A DNA stretch of 32,037 nucleotides from Planctomycetaceae bacterium (GTDB taxonomy: Bacteria; Planctomycetota; Planctomycetia; Planctomycetales; Planctomycetaceae), in contig PBOJ01000133.1 of assembly GCA_002724315.1 (NCBI GenBank), forward strand, positions 1-32,037. Reading direction: 5' to 3'. The notes beneath the pieces are model-generated. The model did no database searches, was not told the origin of the DNA, and was given only the letters and a program-made list of their open reading frames with translations. A program made the position numbers and the translations under genes. Shown here in pieces: positions 1 through 8,279 of this stretch (positions are counted from its first letter, which is position 1; each line of letters begins with the position of its first letter).

Positions 1-145
1 CGACAAGAAAGCCGACGAGAAGGGCGACGACAAGACGCCCAAGACGCCACCGGTCTTCCGCGACGACCATTACAGCAATGAGGTCCTGCAGATCACCCTC
101 GATTACATCCAGCAGCTCAAGCAAGCCAAGTCGGCTGCCAAGTAG
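1..145 (+). CDS. 3' end of an unrecognised protein (partial)
   Basis: The open frame enters from the left edge (first full codon at 2) and stops with TAG at 143-145, giving the last 47 residues of a protein. The tail starts with a very charged Lys/Asp/Glu stretch (DKKADEKGDDK), then a Pro/Thr-rich spacer, and ends in a predicted amphipathic helix (EVLQITLDYIQQLKQAK). Codon use (G/C at third positions) matches the neighbouring genes, and the ABC ATPase starts 15 bp after the stop, so it may be first in that operon. A charged linker plus a terminal helix would fit the end of a secreted protease or another multi-domain protein, but too little is visible to name a family. Confidence 0.6.
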   Translation, partial: DKKADEKGDDKTPKTPPVFRDDHYSNEVLQITLDYIQQLKQAKSAAK

Positions 146-160
146 TCGAACCCCCACGGC

Positions 161-1162
161 ATGCCCGCGATCTCCGTCCGCAACCTGTCGAAGATCTATC
201 GGGTCTTCCGGAAACGAGAGGGGCTGCTCGCCTCGATCCGTGGGCTATTCCACCGGGAATACGAGTCGATCCACGCGGTCGACGAAATCGACTTCGAGGT
301 CCAGCGAGGAGAGATGGTCGCCTTCCTCGGGCCCAACGGTGCCGGAAAGACCACCACGCTCAAGTTGCTCAGTGGACTGATCTTCCCCACCGGTGGCGAC
401 GCGACCGTCCTGGGCCATGTCCCCTGGAAGCGGGAAAACGCCTACCGCCGTCGATTCTCGCTGGTCATGGGCCAAAAAAACCAGCTGTGGTGGGACCTGC
501 CCGCACAGGAATCTTTCCGACTCCACAAGGAGATCTACCGGATCGAATCCGACCAGTTCGACCGCCGAATCCAGGAACTGACCGAACTGCTGGAGGTCGA
601 GGACCTGGTCGGGCAACCCGTTCGTGAACTCTCCCTGGGAGAACGCATGCGGATGGAACTGATCGCAGCCCTGCTGCACAGCCCCGACCTGCTGTTGCTC
701 GACGAACCCACGATCGGTCTCGACGTCGTCTCGCAACGCAAGGTCCAGCAGTTCCTCAAGTACTACCAGAAGGAACGACAGATCACCGTACTGCTGACCA
801 GTCACTACATGAAGGACGTCGAGGCCCTTTGCCAGCGAGCGATCATCATCAACGAAGGGCAGATCAAGCACGACGGTCCGCTCGAGGAGATTGTCGACCG
901 CTTCAGCCAGCACAAGGTTATCGAGGTTCAGTTCGCCGGCGCCGACGTCCCGGAAGATCTCGAGCGTTACGGCGAAGTTCTGGAAACGCTACCTCCCCGG
1001 GCCAAGCTCCGGGTGCCGCGGCAGGACGTCCCCACCACGCTCAACGCGCTGCTGGATCGATTCACCATCGAGGACATCAGCGTTGCAGACCGTCCCCTGG
1101 AAGAAGCCATGGCCGAACTTTTCACCGATTCCGGAAAAGACAGCGAAACTCGCCTTCCCTGA
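161..1162 (+). CDS. ABC transporter ATP-binding protein (COG4586-like, ABC-2 type exporter)
   Basis: A 333-aa ATPase subunit that would power an ABC-2 type exporter at the inner membrane. Visible motifs are Walker A GPNGAGKT (57-64), the signature [10 protein letters not shown] (about 157-166), Walker B LLLLDEP (177-183) and the switch histidine in TSHYMKD (H215). About 20 extra residues after the first strand ([15 protein letters not shown], 20-34) and a roughly 90-residue C-terminal domain after the switch are typical of the COG4586 group of uncharacterised ATPases rather than of LolD or NatA types. ATG at 161. The permease follows 56 bp after the stop, so they should form one complex. The substrate cannot be told from sequence; members of this group are often called multidrug or viologen exporters, but that is only a family label. 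Confidence 0.93.
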   Translation: MPAISVRNLSKIYRVFRKREGLLASIRGLFHREYESIHAVDEIDFEVQRGEMVAFLGPNGAGKTTTLKLLSGLIFPTGGDATVLGHVPWKRENAYRRRFSLVMGQKNQLWWDLPAQESFRLHKEIYRIESDQFDRRIQELTELLEVEDLVGQPVRELSLGERMRMELIAALLHSPDLLLLDEPTIGLDVVSQRKVQQFLKYYQKERQITVLLTSHYMKDVEALCQRAIIINEGQIKHDGPLEEIVDRFSQHKVIEVQFAGADVPEDLERYGEVLETLPPRAKLRVPRQDVPTTLNALLDRFTIEDISVADRPLEEAMAELFTDSGKDSETRLP

Positions 1163-1218
1163 CCCGTTCCGTTCACCGTCGGCACCCCGCCCTCCCCTTC
1201 CTCGACGACTCACCCGCC

Positions 1219-2058
1219 ATGCTGGCCCGTGCCCGTACCAATTGGGTCATCCTCAAGACGTGCCTCGAAGAGAGGTTCGTCTACCGGGCCGACTTTGCCT
1301 TCGCAACGCTGGTCCGGTTCTTGCCGATCCTCACGCAGGTCTTTCTGTGGGGTGCCATCTACGCCGGCGCCACGGCCCAAAATGCATCGGGTGAGACCGA
1401 ACTGAACAACTACACCTATCACGAGATGATCGCCTACTACCTTCTGGCGATGCTCGCGAGGGCGTTCTCGAGCATGCCAGGGCTGGCCAGCGGAATCGCC
1501 CGCGACGTCCGAGACGGAACGGTCAAGAAGTACCTGACACAGCCGATCGACATGCTCGGATACCTCTTCTGGCATCGCATCGCGCACAAGCTGGTCTACT
1601 ACGTGATCGCCACGGGTCCCTTCGCACTGGTCTTCTTTCTCTGTCGAAACTACTTCCCGCGAGCACTCGATGGGCCAACTTTCCTGGCTTTGGTCCTGGC
1701 CCTGATGATGGGATTTCTGACCGGGTTCCTGATCGAAGCCCTGATCGGTTTGATCTCCTTCTGGTTCCTCGAGGTCAGTTCTCTGTTGTTCATCTACATG
1801 ATGCTCAACTACTTCCTCTCCGGACACATGATCCCTCTCGATTGGCTGGGGCCGATCGGAGCATGGGTCCAGTTCCTGCCGTTCAAGTACCTGGCCTACG
1901 TGCCGGCGGCCATCGTGCTGGGAAAACCGGGATACGTTCTCGGTGGAGGCCTCGAACAGCAACTGGTGATCGAGGCAACCTGGATCAGCGTTCTGCTGGT
2001 GCTCAATCGGATCGCCTTTGCTCGGGGAGTGCGTCGCTATGGCGCTTTCGGAGGGTAG
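1219..2058 (+). CDS. ABC-2 type permease (COG4587-like)
   Basis: A 279-aa integral membrane protein with about six hydrophobic spans, partner of the ATPase just upstream. Two stretches are typical of COG4587-type permeases: [20 protein letters not shown] after the second span, where an R/K-x-L-xxP motif leads into the membrane, and the C-terminal [18 protein letters not shown]. The open frame runs further upstream inside the ATPase gene, but that part is out-of-frame shadow without hydrophobic character; ATG 1219 gives the expected short amphipathic N-terminus ([13 protein letters not shown]) before the first span. These systems usually have two different permeases (COG4587 and COG3694); here only one follows the ATPase. 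Confidence 0.9.
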   Translation: MLARARTNWVILKTCLEERFVYRADFAFATLVRFLPILTQVFLWGAIYAGATAQNASGETELNNYTYHEMIAYYLLAMLARAFSSMPGLASGIARDVRDGTVKKYLTQPIDMLGYLFWHRIAHKLVYYVIATGPFALVFFLCRNYFPRALDGPTFLALVLALMMGFLTGFLIEALIGLISFWFLEVSSLLFIYMMLNYFLSGHMIPLDWLGPIGAWVQFLPFKYLAYVPAAIVLGKPGYVLGGGLEQQLVIEATWISVLLVLNRIAFARGVRRYGAFGG

Positions 2059-2098
2059 GACTCCAGACGGCCAACTGGCCAACCCACTTCGCACCGCC

Positions 2099-2104
2099 TA
2101 GAAT
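2099..2104 (+). promoter_or_regulatory. Candidate -10 box before the MFS gene
   Basis: TAGAAT inside the heptamer CTAGAAT (2098-2104), 33 bp before the GTG start of the MFS transporter gene. The -35 region is poor (CTGGCC at 2075-2080 with an 18-bp spacer matches the consensus at three positions). The same heptamer sits before four other genes in this window, which is the main reason to list it. Confidence 0.4.
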
Positions 2105-2137
2105 CGCCGTTCCGACCTCACGATCAACAATTCGACC

Positions 2138-3475
2138 GTGATCACCACCGCTCGCCTTACCGCCTCACCCGTCTACAACCGGTTGTTCTGGCTGACGTAC
2201 GCCGCCAACACCGTGCTGGTGTTGGCCAACGCGCTGACGTTCCGATTTGCAGAGTTCGTCACGTTCCTGGGCGGAACCGAGCAGATGACCGGTACGGTGA
2301 TCTCAGTCGGCGTGCTGTCGTCGGTGGCCGCCCGCTTCCGACTGGGCCAGGACATCGACTCCTGCGGCACCCGCCGACTGTGGTTGACCAGCACGATGCT
2401 GTTCGGAATTGCCTGCGGGCTGCTGGTTCTCACTGACGGAATCACATGGGTGCTCTACGTCGCCCGCATCGCCTTCTCGATCGGTATCGCCGGCATGTTC
2501 ACCTGTTCGATGGTCAACATCCAGAACGTGGTGCCGGCCGAGCGACGGACAGAGGCCATCGGGAGCCTGGGCACCAGTGGCTTCTTCGGCATGATCCTCG
2601 GCTCTCTGCTCGGCGACGTGGTCTTCGCCGCCTTGCCGGACGGCAGCGGACGCTTCACGGTGCTCTTCTCGATCGCCCTGGCCCTTGGTGTCGTCTACCT
2701 CGCTTTCGTGATGGTGATCACCCGGGACGAATCGCGACCCGAACAGCAAAGTCAACATCCCCCGATTTTCTGGCTGATCGGTCGGTACTGGCCAGGTTCG
2801 GTAATGCTCGTTGCGCTGGTGATGGGAGCGGGCCTGGTCGTCACCACCGTGTTTCTGACCCGGTTGGCCACCGAGCGAGGAATCGCCAGCATCGGGACCT
2901 TTTTCATCGGCTACAGCCTCTCAGCACTCGTCTGCCGAGTGGGGACGCGAAAATGGAGCCGCACGGTCGGACGGCGACGGATGATCGCGATCGGACTCTG
3001 CGGACACACCCTCGGCCACCTGCTACTGATGTCCGTCTGGTCCGAATGGCAACTGGTTGTCCCGGCGGTCTTCTGTGGACTCGGCCACGGCCTGCTCTTC
3101 CCCGCAGTCACCTCGCTGGGATCCGGCAGCTTCCCGATCCACTTTCGCGGTACCGGCACAACCATCGCCCTGGGCATGTGCGAACTCGGCACCGCCGTCT
3201 TTTCCCCCTTGCTCGGATGGATCATCGACACCTGGGGCTTCAACACGATGTTCGCCTTCTCGGCCACACTCACCGTCACCCTCGGCTCGATCTACTTCGT
3301 CCGCTCACGCCACCTGGTCGACGACGAACGTCTCCGGACGGCCACCACCGATGTGGTTCCGAGGGTATCCGCCCAGCCGACCGTCTCGGTCCGCCTCGCG
3401 CACGACCCGGCCACCGACACCGACCTCAAGATTCCGGTCCTCACGCCCGACAAGAGCGTCGACGTCTCAGCCTGA
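2138..3475 (+). CDS. Major facilitator superfamily transporter
   Basis: A 445-aa inner-membrane carrier with about 12 hydrophobic spans split into two halves by a cytoplasmic loop near residues 195-215 (TRDESRPEQQSQHPP). The first half has the MFS-type loop 2-3 (GQDIDSCGTRRLW); the second half has a matching basic loop (GTRKWSRTVGRRRM). A soluble tail of about 50 residues follows the last span. GTG 2138 is the start because the first span follows directly and the next in-frame ATG lies inside it. The substrate is unknown. A -10-like CTAGAAT lies 33 bp upstream, so the gene may have its own promoter although it follows the ABC permease by 79 bp. Its last 9 bp overlap the end of the convergent 94-aa gene. 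Confidence 0.9.
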   Translation: MITTARLTASPVYNRLFWLTYAANTVLVLANALTFRFAEFVTFLGGTEQMTGTVISVGVLSSVAARFRLGQDIDSCGTRRLWLTSTMLFGIACGLLVLTDGITWVLYVARIAFSIGIAGMFTCSMVNIQNVVPAERRTEAIGSLGTSGFFGMILGSLLGDVVFAALPDGSGRFTVLFSIALALGVVYLAFVMVITRDESRPEQQSQHPPIFWLIGRYWPGSVMLVALVMGAGLVVTTVFLTRLATERGIASIGTFFIGYSLSALVCRVGTRKWSRTVGRRRMIAIGLCGHTLGHLLLMSVWSEWQLVVPAVFCGLGHGLLFPAVTSLGSGSFPIHFRGTGTTIALGMCELGTAVFSPLLGWIIDTWGFNTMFAFSATLTVTLGSIYFVRSRHLVDDERLRTATTDVVPRVSAQPTVSVRLAHDPATDTDLKIPVLTPDKSVDVSA

Positions 3476-3751
3476 TTTGCGACCGAGTCCCTTCTGCAGG
3501 TCCCCGACCAACTCGGCCAGCACCTCCGCATCGCGCGACGCCATCACGTGCTCGATCCGGCTCGGAATCACCTCCAGCCGCTCCAGCAGGGCTTCCACCC
3601 GCTCCCAGAGCTTCTCCTTTTGAGATTTCGACTCGGCCAGGTACAGGCTCGTGACAAGTTCGCTGAGCTTCCCCTCGTCGATCTGCTCACGATTCTCGTA
3701 GTACCGCCGGATCACACCCTGCTGGAACTTGCTGTACTCTCGCTTGGCCAT
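3467..3751 (-). CDS. Small hypothetical protein, 94 aa, charged and helical
   Basis: A 94-aa soluble protein of unknown function. It begins MAKREYSKFQQGVIRRYYENR and is nearly all helix-forming, with heptad-like Leu/Val spacing (LSELVTSLYLAE, ERVEALLERLEVI) and many Glu, Arg and Lys, so a short coiled coil or helical bundle is likely. There is no signal peptide or Cys. The ATG at 3751 is the obvious start, and the composition and codon pattern are those of a real gene rather than a shadow. It is convergent with the MFS gene and overlaps it by 9 bp; a 158-bp intergenic region separates it from the divergent SMP-30-like gene. I do not recognise a named family; similar small proteins may be confined to planctomycetes (inference). 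Confidence 0.75.
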   Translation of the reverse strand: MAKREYSKFQQGVIRRYYENREQIDEGKLSELVTSLYLAESKSQKEKLWERVEALLERLEVIPSRIEHVMASRDAEVLAELVGDLQKGLGRKSG

Positions 3752-3839
3752 GGCTCAGAACCCGAGCGGTGTTGGAGATGACGCCTCTGTTTTTCTATCG
3801 GCATTCGGACCCCGCCGATCGTATCAGCATTGGCCACCG

Positions 3840-3869
3840 TTGACGCCTCACGAAATTTCGCGCTACGAT
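3840..3869 (+). promoter_or_regulatory. Sigma-70-like promoter of the SMP-30-like gene, with palindrome in the spacer
   Basis: The -35 box TTGACG (3840-3845), an 18-bp spacer and the -10 box TACGAT (3864-3869) lie 40 bp before the ATG at 3910. The spacer contains a perfect 10-bp palindrome, CGAAATTTCG (3851-3860), which would be a well-placed repressor site. The boxes and palindrome are read directly; the regulation is inference. Confidence 0.6.
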
Positions 3870-3909
3870 GTTCGACTCACCGTTTCGTCACACAGTCGGA
3901 TCTTTTGCC

Positions 3910-4968
3910 ATGCCCCTCGCCACCTCGAACGTCACTCGACGCACCTTCCTCCACTCCGCCGCAGCCACACTCGGCTCTTCGCTGACTGTTGCAAATGCGC
4001 AAGCCGAGGGAATCTCCAAGCAGTATGCCCGGCTGTCTCGGCGTGGGCTGCTCGGCAAGGTGGTCGTCGAAACACGAGTCAAGGACCGGAAGATCTTCAC
4101 CGAAGGCCCGGCCGTCGACGCCCGGGGAATCGTCCATTTCACCAACGTCCCAGTCGAGAAGATCCTGAGATGGGATCCGGTGAGAAAAAAACTGTCCGTC
4201 TTCCGCACCAAAAGCAACAAAGCCAACGGGCTGTTGTTCGATCCGGCGGGGCGACTGCTGGCGTGTGAAGGCGGTGCCGGCCGGGTCACTCGAACCGACA
4301 TGACCACCGGCAAGATCACCGTACTGGCCAACAAGTACGACAACTTTCCCCTGGCCGCCCCCAACGACCTGGCTTTGCTCCGTTCGGGCACCCTGTTCTT
4401 CACGTCCCGACCCGGGAACCCGGATCCGACCAAGGGAAATCCCAACGCCGTCTACCAACTCGACCTGGGCACCAAGCAGCCCGGCGGCCGGATCCTGCAC
4501 CGGGTGCTCGAGTGGAAGAACATCCAGATGCCCAACGGCATTGTCTCCTCTCCCGACGACAAGGTGTTGTACGTGATCGAAGCACACCCGGATGCAGGAC
4601 ACAATCGCCTGATCTATGCATATCACCTCGACCGTGACGACTGCTGGAAAGCTCCTCGCACGCTGATCAACTTCTCGCCAGGACGTAGCGGCGACGGGAT
4701 GTGCATCGACGCCGAGGGCAACCTCTACGTGGCCGCAGGGTTGCACAAGACTCGCAAGACCAGCGAAACGCTCGACACCCGCCCCGGCATTCACGTCGTC
4801 TCACCCAAGGGGGACCTGTTGGACTTCGTCGAGACCCCCGTCGACACGATCACCAACTGCACCTTCGGCGGCAAGGATCTCAAGAGTCTCTACGTCACCT
4901 GCGGCCCCTACCTGCTGAGCATCCGAACCCGGATCCCCGGCAAAGCGGCCTACCTGCCGAAGAGTTGA
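3910..4968 (+). CDS. Tat-exported SMP-30/gluconolactonase-like protein
   Basis: A 352-aa exported six-bladed beta-propeller of the SMP-30/gluconolactonase/LRE-like family; members are Ca2+-dependent lactonases or related sugar-lactone hydrolases. ATG 3910 gives a clean twin-arginine signal (TRRTFLHSAAATLGSS, then VANAQA), so the folded protein would be carried by Tat to the periplasm; an upstream in-frame ATG at 3868 overlaps the -10 box and is less likely. Family marks are the metal-site Glu in FTEGPAVDARG, the substrate loop ANGLLFDPAGRLLACEGG, APNDLALLRSGTLFFTS, MPNGIVSSPDDKVLYV, and DGMCIDAEGNLYVA. It has a promoter of its own and ends 11 bp from the end of convergent gcvT. The true substrate is not given by context. 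Confidence 0.9.
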   Translation: MPLATSNVTRRTFLHSAAATLGSSLTVANAQAEGISKQYARLSRRGLLGKVVVETRVKDRKIFTEGPAVDARGIVHFTNVPVEKILRWDPVRKKLSVFRTKSNKANGLLFDPAGRLLACEGGAGRVTRTDMTTGKITVLANKYDNFPLAAPNDLALLRSGTLFFTSRPGNPDPTKGNPNAVYQLDLGTKQPGGRILHRVLEWKNIQMPNGIVSSPDDKVLYVIEAHPDAGHNRLIYAYHLDRDDCWKAPRTLINFSPGRSGDGMCIDAEGNLYVAAGLHKTRKTSETLDTRPGIHVVSPKGDLLDFVETPVDTITNCTFGGKDLKSLYVTCGPYLLSIRTRIPGKAAYLPKS

Positions 4969-4979
4969 TCCGCGATGCG

Positions 4980-6068
4980 TCACGTATTCCGACGGTAGAA
5001 CGGCAGTTTCACCACTTCGGCGGGCACCCGTTTGCCACGGATGTCGACCTCCACGGACGTTCCCGGTTCGGCCATCGACGACTCGACGTAGGCCATCGCG
5101 ATCGCCATTTCGAGGGTCGGTGAAAACGTCCCGCTTGTCACTTCGCCCACGACGGACTGCTCACTGAGGACCGATGCCCCTTCACGGGCAATCCGTCGCC
5201 CTTCCAGCCTCAACCCTACCCGCCGCCGGCGACCATCCCGATCGCGAGCCGCCAACACCGCCTCGCGACCGATGAACGCGTCGGCCTCCATCTTGACGGC
5301 AAATCCCAGGCCGGCCGTGTACGGATCGGTGTGTTCATCGAGTTCGTGGCCGTAAAGCGGCATGGCGGCCTCCAACCGCAATGTGTCCCGACACCCCAGT
5401 CCGCAGGCCACCGCGCCGTCAGCCTCCATCAGTCTCTCCCAAACCGAAACCGCCACCTCCGACGGCACGATCAACTCGAACCCGTCCTCACCGGTGTAAC
5501 CGGTGCGGCTGATCCGGGCCGGGTTTCCCAGAACCGGGCCGATGGCACAGCGGTAATACGGCATTGCCTCCACGTCGTGGTCAGTCACACCGGCGACCAG
5601 TTCCACCGAGCCAGGCCCCTGCACCGCCAGCATCGCCCAATCGCAGGTCCGATCCACCACCTCCACGTCAAATCCCTCACGATGACCCTCGATCCATTCG
5701 ACGATCTTCACTCGGTTCGAAGCGTTGACCACCAGCAGATAGTCGTCGGCGAATCGGTACACGAGCACATCGTCGAGAATCCCACCGTCGTCCCGACAGA
5801 CCAGCGCGTAGCGAACCTGTCCCACCTCCAGGGCGGCAACATCGTTGGTCAACAGCCGGTCGAGCAACCGACAGGCATCGGGCCCGGAAAAGACCAGCCT
5901 CCCCATGTGAGCAATATCGAACAGCCCCACCGAACACCTGACAGCAGCGTGCTCCTCGATGATCGAGGTGTACTGAACCGGCATCTCCCAACCGGCAAAA
6001 TCGACCAGCCGTCCTCCGTGATCAGCGTGCCAGGAGTGAAACGGCGTCCGCAACAGTGTCTCGGTCAT
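4980..6068 (-). CDS. gcvT: Aminomethyltransferase (glycine cleavage system T protein)
   Basis: A 362-aa T protein, the usual length. It takes the aminomethyl group carried on lipoyl-H protein, releases ammonia and passes the methylene to tetrahydrofolate. Motifs are LVDFAGWEMPVQY near the N-terminus, GLFDIAHMGR (48-57), LLTNDV (72-77), GGILDDVLVYR (95-105) with the conserved catalytic Asp region at 99-100, RTGYTGEDGFE in the middle and GLGCRDTLRLEAAMPLYG. The C-terminal barrel has GEVTSGTFSPTL and AMAYV. ATG at 6068. No gcvH or gcvP is in the window, so the rest of the complex must be elsewhere. It lies 90 bp downstream of the RNase R gene on the same strand, with a hairpin in the gap, so it may be the last gene of that unit or have its own signals. 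Confidence 0.97.
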   Translation of the reverse strand: MTETLLRTPFHSWHADHGGRLVDFAGWEMPVQYTSIIEEHAAVRCSVGLFDIAHMGRLVFSGPDACRLLDRLLTNDVAALEVGQVRYALVCRDDGGILDDVLVYRFADDYLLVVNASNRVKIVEWIEGHREGFDVEVVDRTCDWAMLAVQGPGSVELVAGVTDHDVEAMPYYRCAIGPVLGNPARISRTGYTGEDGFELIVPSEVAVSVWERLMEADGAVACGLGCRDTLRLEAAMPLYGHELDEHTDPYTAGLGFAVKMEADAFIGREAVLAARDRDGRRRRVGLRLEGRRIAREGASVLSEQSVVGEVTSGTFSPTLEMAIAMAYVESSMAEPGTSVEVDIRGKRVPAEVVKLPFYRRNT

Positions 6069-6097
6069 CGATCATCTCGGTCTTGTTCCACGATAAC

Positions 6098-6113
6098 ACC
6101 CTCCGTCGAGGGT
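6098..6113. other. Perfect 6-bp stem-loop between the RNase R gene and gcvT
   Basis: ACCCTC-CGTC-GAGGGT, a perfect inverted repeat with a 4-base loop, 30 bp before the gcvT start. No T-run follows it in the direction of transcription, so a classical terminator is unlikely. It could be a processing hairpin or an operator. The gap is only 90 bp, too short for the usual tandem glycine riboswitch, and I see no sign of one. Confidence 0.3.
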
Positions 6114-6158
6114 CGGTCTCAACCGCACGTTGTCCGGCCTCGGCACCGCTGTCAAGGG

Positions 6159-8273
6159 TCAACGTTGACCGCCCCGACGGCCTTTCTTGCCACCACGTCC
6201 ACCACGACGCTTCTTCGCACCCCGCGATCGCTTTCGAGTGCCTGCGTCCGATCTTTTCGCAGATCGCGAACCGGACGTCTTTCTCCGCCGCGATCCGCCG
6301 TCACTCCGTCGCGTCAGGCCGCTGCGACGATCCATTTCGAACCGGATGCTCCGCTCGTCAAGATCGACCGCGACGATCTTCACCTGCACCGGGTCTCCCA
6401 GGCGGAATGACCGCCCGGTCCGACGTCCCGTCAGGGTCAACTCGTCGCGATCGAAATCGAAATAATCGTTCCCGTCCAGTTCCTTGACATGTACCAGCGC
6501 CTCGACTGGAACCCGGGTTCCCCGGCAGATGACCCCGAATTTTTCCACTCCCACCACCACGGCGTCGATCGTCTCTCCACGCCGGCCCGCGAGGTAATGC
6601 AACAGCTTCAACTGGACCAGCGCCCGTTCGGCCTGTTCGGAACGTCGCTCGGCCATCGAACACGATCGCCCCAGCCGTACGGCCTTCGCATCGCCCAAGC
6701 CCCTGGGACGTTTGCCGGTGGCAATCGCGGCGATCATGCGATGGATCACCAGGTCAGGGTAGCGGCGGATCGGACTGGTGAAATGGCAATAATCCTCAGC
6801 CGCCAGCGCGTAGTGTCCGTCCCGGCGACCGGTGTACTCGGCCTGCTTGAAACTCCGCAACAACGCGTAGTTGACCGCGTGGCTCAACGGTCCCGCAGAG
6901 GCCGAGTCGATCAGTTTCTGCAGAGCGTGACGAGACTGGGGACGATCCAGCCGAAATCCCAGTCCCGACACGAAGGTGGCAAATTGCCTGAGTTTCGATG
7001 GGCTGGGAGACGGATGAACCCGCCGCAGGAACACCAGCCCGCGATCCGAAAGCTCCTTCGCAACCGCCAGGTTGGCCGCCAGCATGAATTCCTCGATCAC
7101 CTGGTGACTCTCGTCATGAACCACCTGGTGCACATCCTCAACCCGCCCCTGGTCATCCAGTTCGATGCGAATCTCCGGCAAGTGCAGTTCCAGCGCCCCG
7201 GCGTCAAACCGTCTCGAACGCAGTATTCGGCTCAGCCGATGCATGTCGACGAGCAACTCCCGGACCGGTGCCGCGACCCGCCCGTGGAATCGTTCCGGGT
7301 CGGCAAGGATCTCGCTGACCTCCTCGTAACCGAAACGCCTGGTGACCCGGATGGCCGCTCGAGTGAACTCGACCCCCCTGACGATTCCCTCTTCGCTGAA
7401 GTCGATCAGGGCCGAGAGCACATAACGCACCCGCTTCTGCTGAAGGCTGGCCAGACCGTTGGAAATCAACTCGGGAAGCATGGGGATCACCTGCCCCGGC
7501 AGGTAGGTACTGGTCCCCCGAAGACGCGCTTCGCGGTCGAGTGCCCCCCCCGGCTGAACGAAGTGCGACACGTCGGCGATATGGACCCCCAGTCGCCAAC
7601 CTCCGTCGTCAAGCCGATCGAGCGAGATCGCATCATCGAAGTCGCGTGCATCGGAGGGATCGATCGTGACAACGGTCAACCCGGTGAAATCAACACGTCC
7701 GGCAACGATTTCCTCGTCGAAGCCGGAGGCCGCCTCGCGAGCCGCCTCGAGCACTTCGTCAGGAAACTCGACCCTCAACCCGTATTCATGGACCACCGTC
7801 TGCTGGTCAACTCCGGGCTCGTCCCGTCGTCCCAGGACTTCGACCAGCACCCCCTCGCCCGATCGACTGCCATCGGGAAACGACAGCATCTCCAGAACGA
7901 CCTGGTCACCCGGCCGAGCCCCTTTGGCGGCCGGATCGCCCACCGCAATCGGACCGTCGAACATCCGCCGATCGACCCGCACCCATCCCCGGTCATCACG
8001 TTCGAAGTAGCGACCGACAAACCTGGTCGTGGACCGTTCGAGCACCTCGACGACCTCGCCGCACTGCCCTCCTCCACCGCGACGACGGCCGAGCTTGCGG
8101 ACCCGGACGACATCCCCATTCATCGCCCCGTGCATCTCGCTGGACCGAATGAACAACTCCAGCGGCGGCCCCCCGTCGTTTCGAGGTGGCAGCCGGAAGA
8201 AACCGGCACCCCGGGCGGTTCGTTGCACCGGCCCCTCGAAAATCGCCGGTCCGCCTGGCCCCCGTCGTCCCAC
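6159..8273 (-). CDS. rnr: RNase R / RNase II family 3'-5' exoribonuclease
   Basis: A 704-aa hydrolytic 3'-5' exoribonuclease that degrades structured RNA. The order is a cold-shock/OB domain (GPVQRTARGAGFF, 14-26; IRSSEMHGAMNGDVVRVR), a second OB region, then the RNB catalytic domain with the metal cluster IDPSDARDFDDA (204-215), HIADVSHFVQ (231-240), FLRRVHPSPS and HFTSPIRRYPDLVIHRM (497-513). An S1 domain follows (about 565-648), then a 55-residue tail very rich in Arg, Lys and Gly, likely an RNA-binding extension. The start is GTG 8273, 6 bp after the stop of the HD exoribonuclease gene, so the two are surely co-transcribed. Compared with E. coli RNase R (over 800 aa), the N-terminal winged-helix segment is missing. 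Confidence 0.95.
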   Translation of the reverse strand: MGRRGPGGPAIFEGPVQRTARGAGFFRLPPRNDGGPPLELFIRSSEMHGAMNGDVVRVRKLGRRRGGGGQCGEVVEVLERSTTRFVGRYFERDDRGWVRVDRRMFDGPIAVGDPAAKGARPGDQVVLEMLSFPDGSRSGEGVLVEVLGRRDEPGVDQQTVVHEYGLRVEFPDEVLEAAREAASGFDEEIVAGRVDFTGLTVVTIDPSDARDFDDAISLDRLDDGGWRLGVHIADVSHFVQPGGALDREARLRGTSTYLPGQVIPMLPELISNGLASLQQKRVRYVLSALIDFSEEGIVRGVEFTRAAIRVTRRFGYEEVSEILADPERFHGRVAAPVRELLVDMHRLSRILRSRRFDAGALELHLPEIRIELDDQGRVEDVHQVVHDESHQVIEEFMLAANLAVAKELSDRGLVFLRRVHPSPSPSKLRQFATFVSGLGFRLDRPQSRHALQKLIDSASAGPLSHAVNYALLRSFKQAEYTGRRDGHYALAAEDYCHFTSPIRRYPDLVIHRMIAAIATGKRPRGLGDAKAVRLGRSCSMAERRSEQAERALVQLKLLHYLAGRRGETIDAVVVGVEKFGVICRGTRVPVEALVHVKELDGNDYFDFDRDELTLTGRRTGRSFRLGDPVQVKIVAVDLDERSIRFEMDRRSGLTRRSDGGSRRRKTSGSRSAKRSDAGTRKRSRGAKKRRGGRGGKKGRRGGQR

Positions 8274-8279
8274 TGCCGA

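Noticed and set aside
6069..6158. Glycine riboswitch before gcvT
   Set aside because: The gap is only 90 bp, holds one simple 6-bp hairpin, and lacks the paired aptamer structure.
7544..7551. Runs of eight C or G (also at 9396-9403 and about 16814-16821) as possible phase-variation tracts
   Set aside because: In DNA of this GC content several such runs are expected by chance in 32 kb; the two inside genes encode conserved Gly-rich segments, and no frame switching is suggested.
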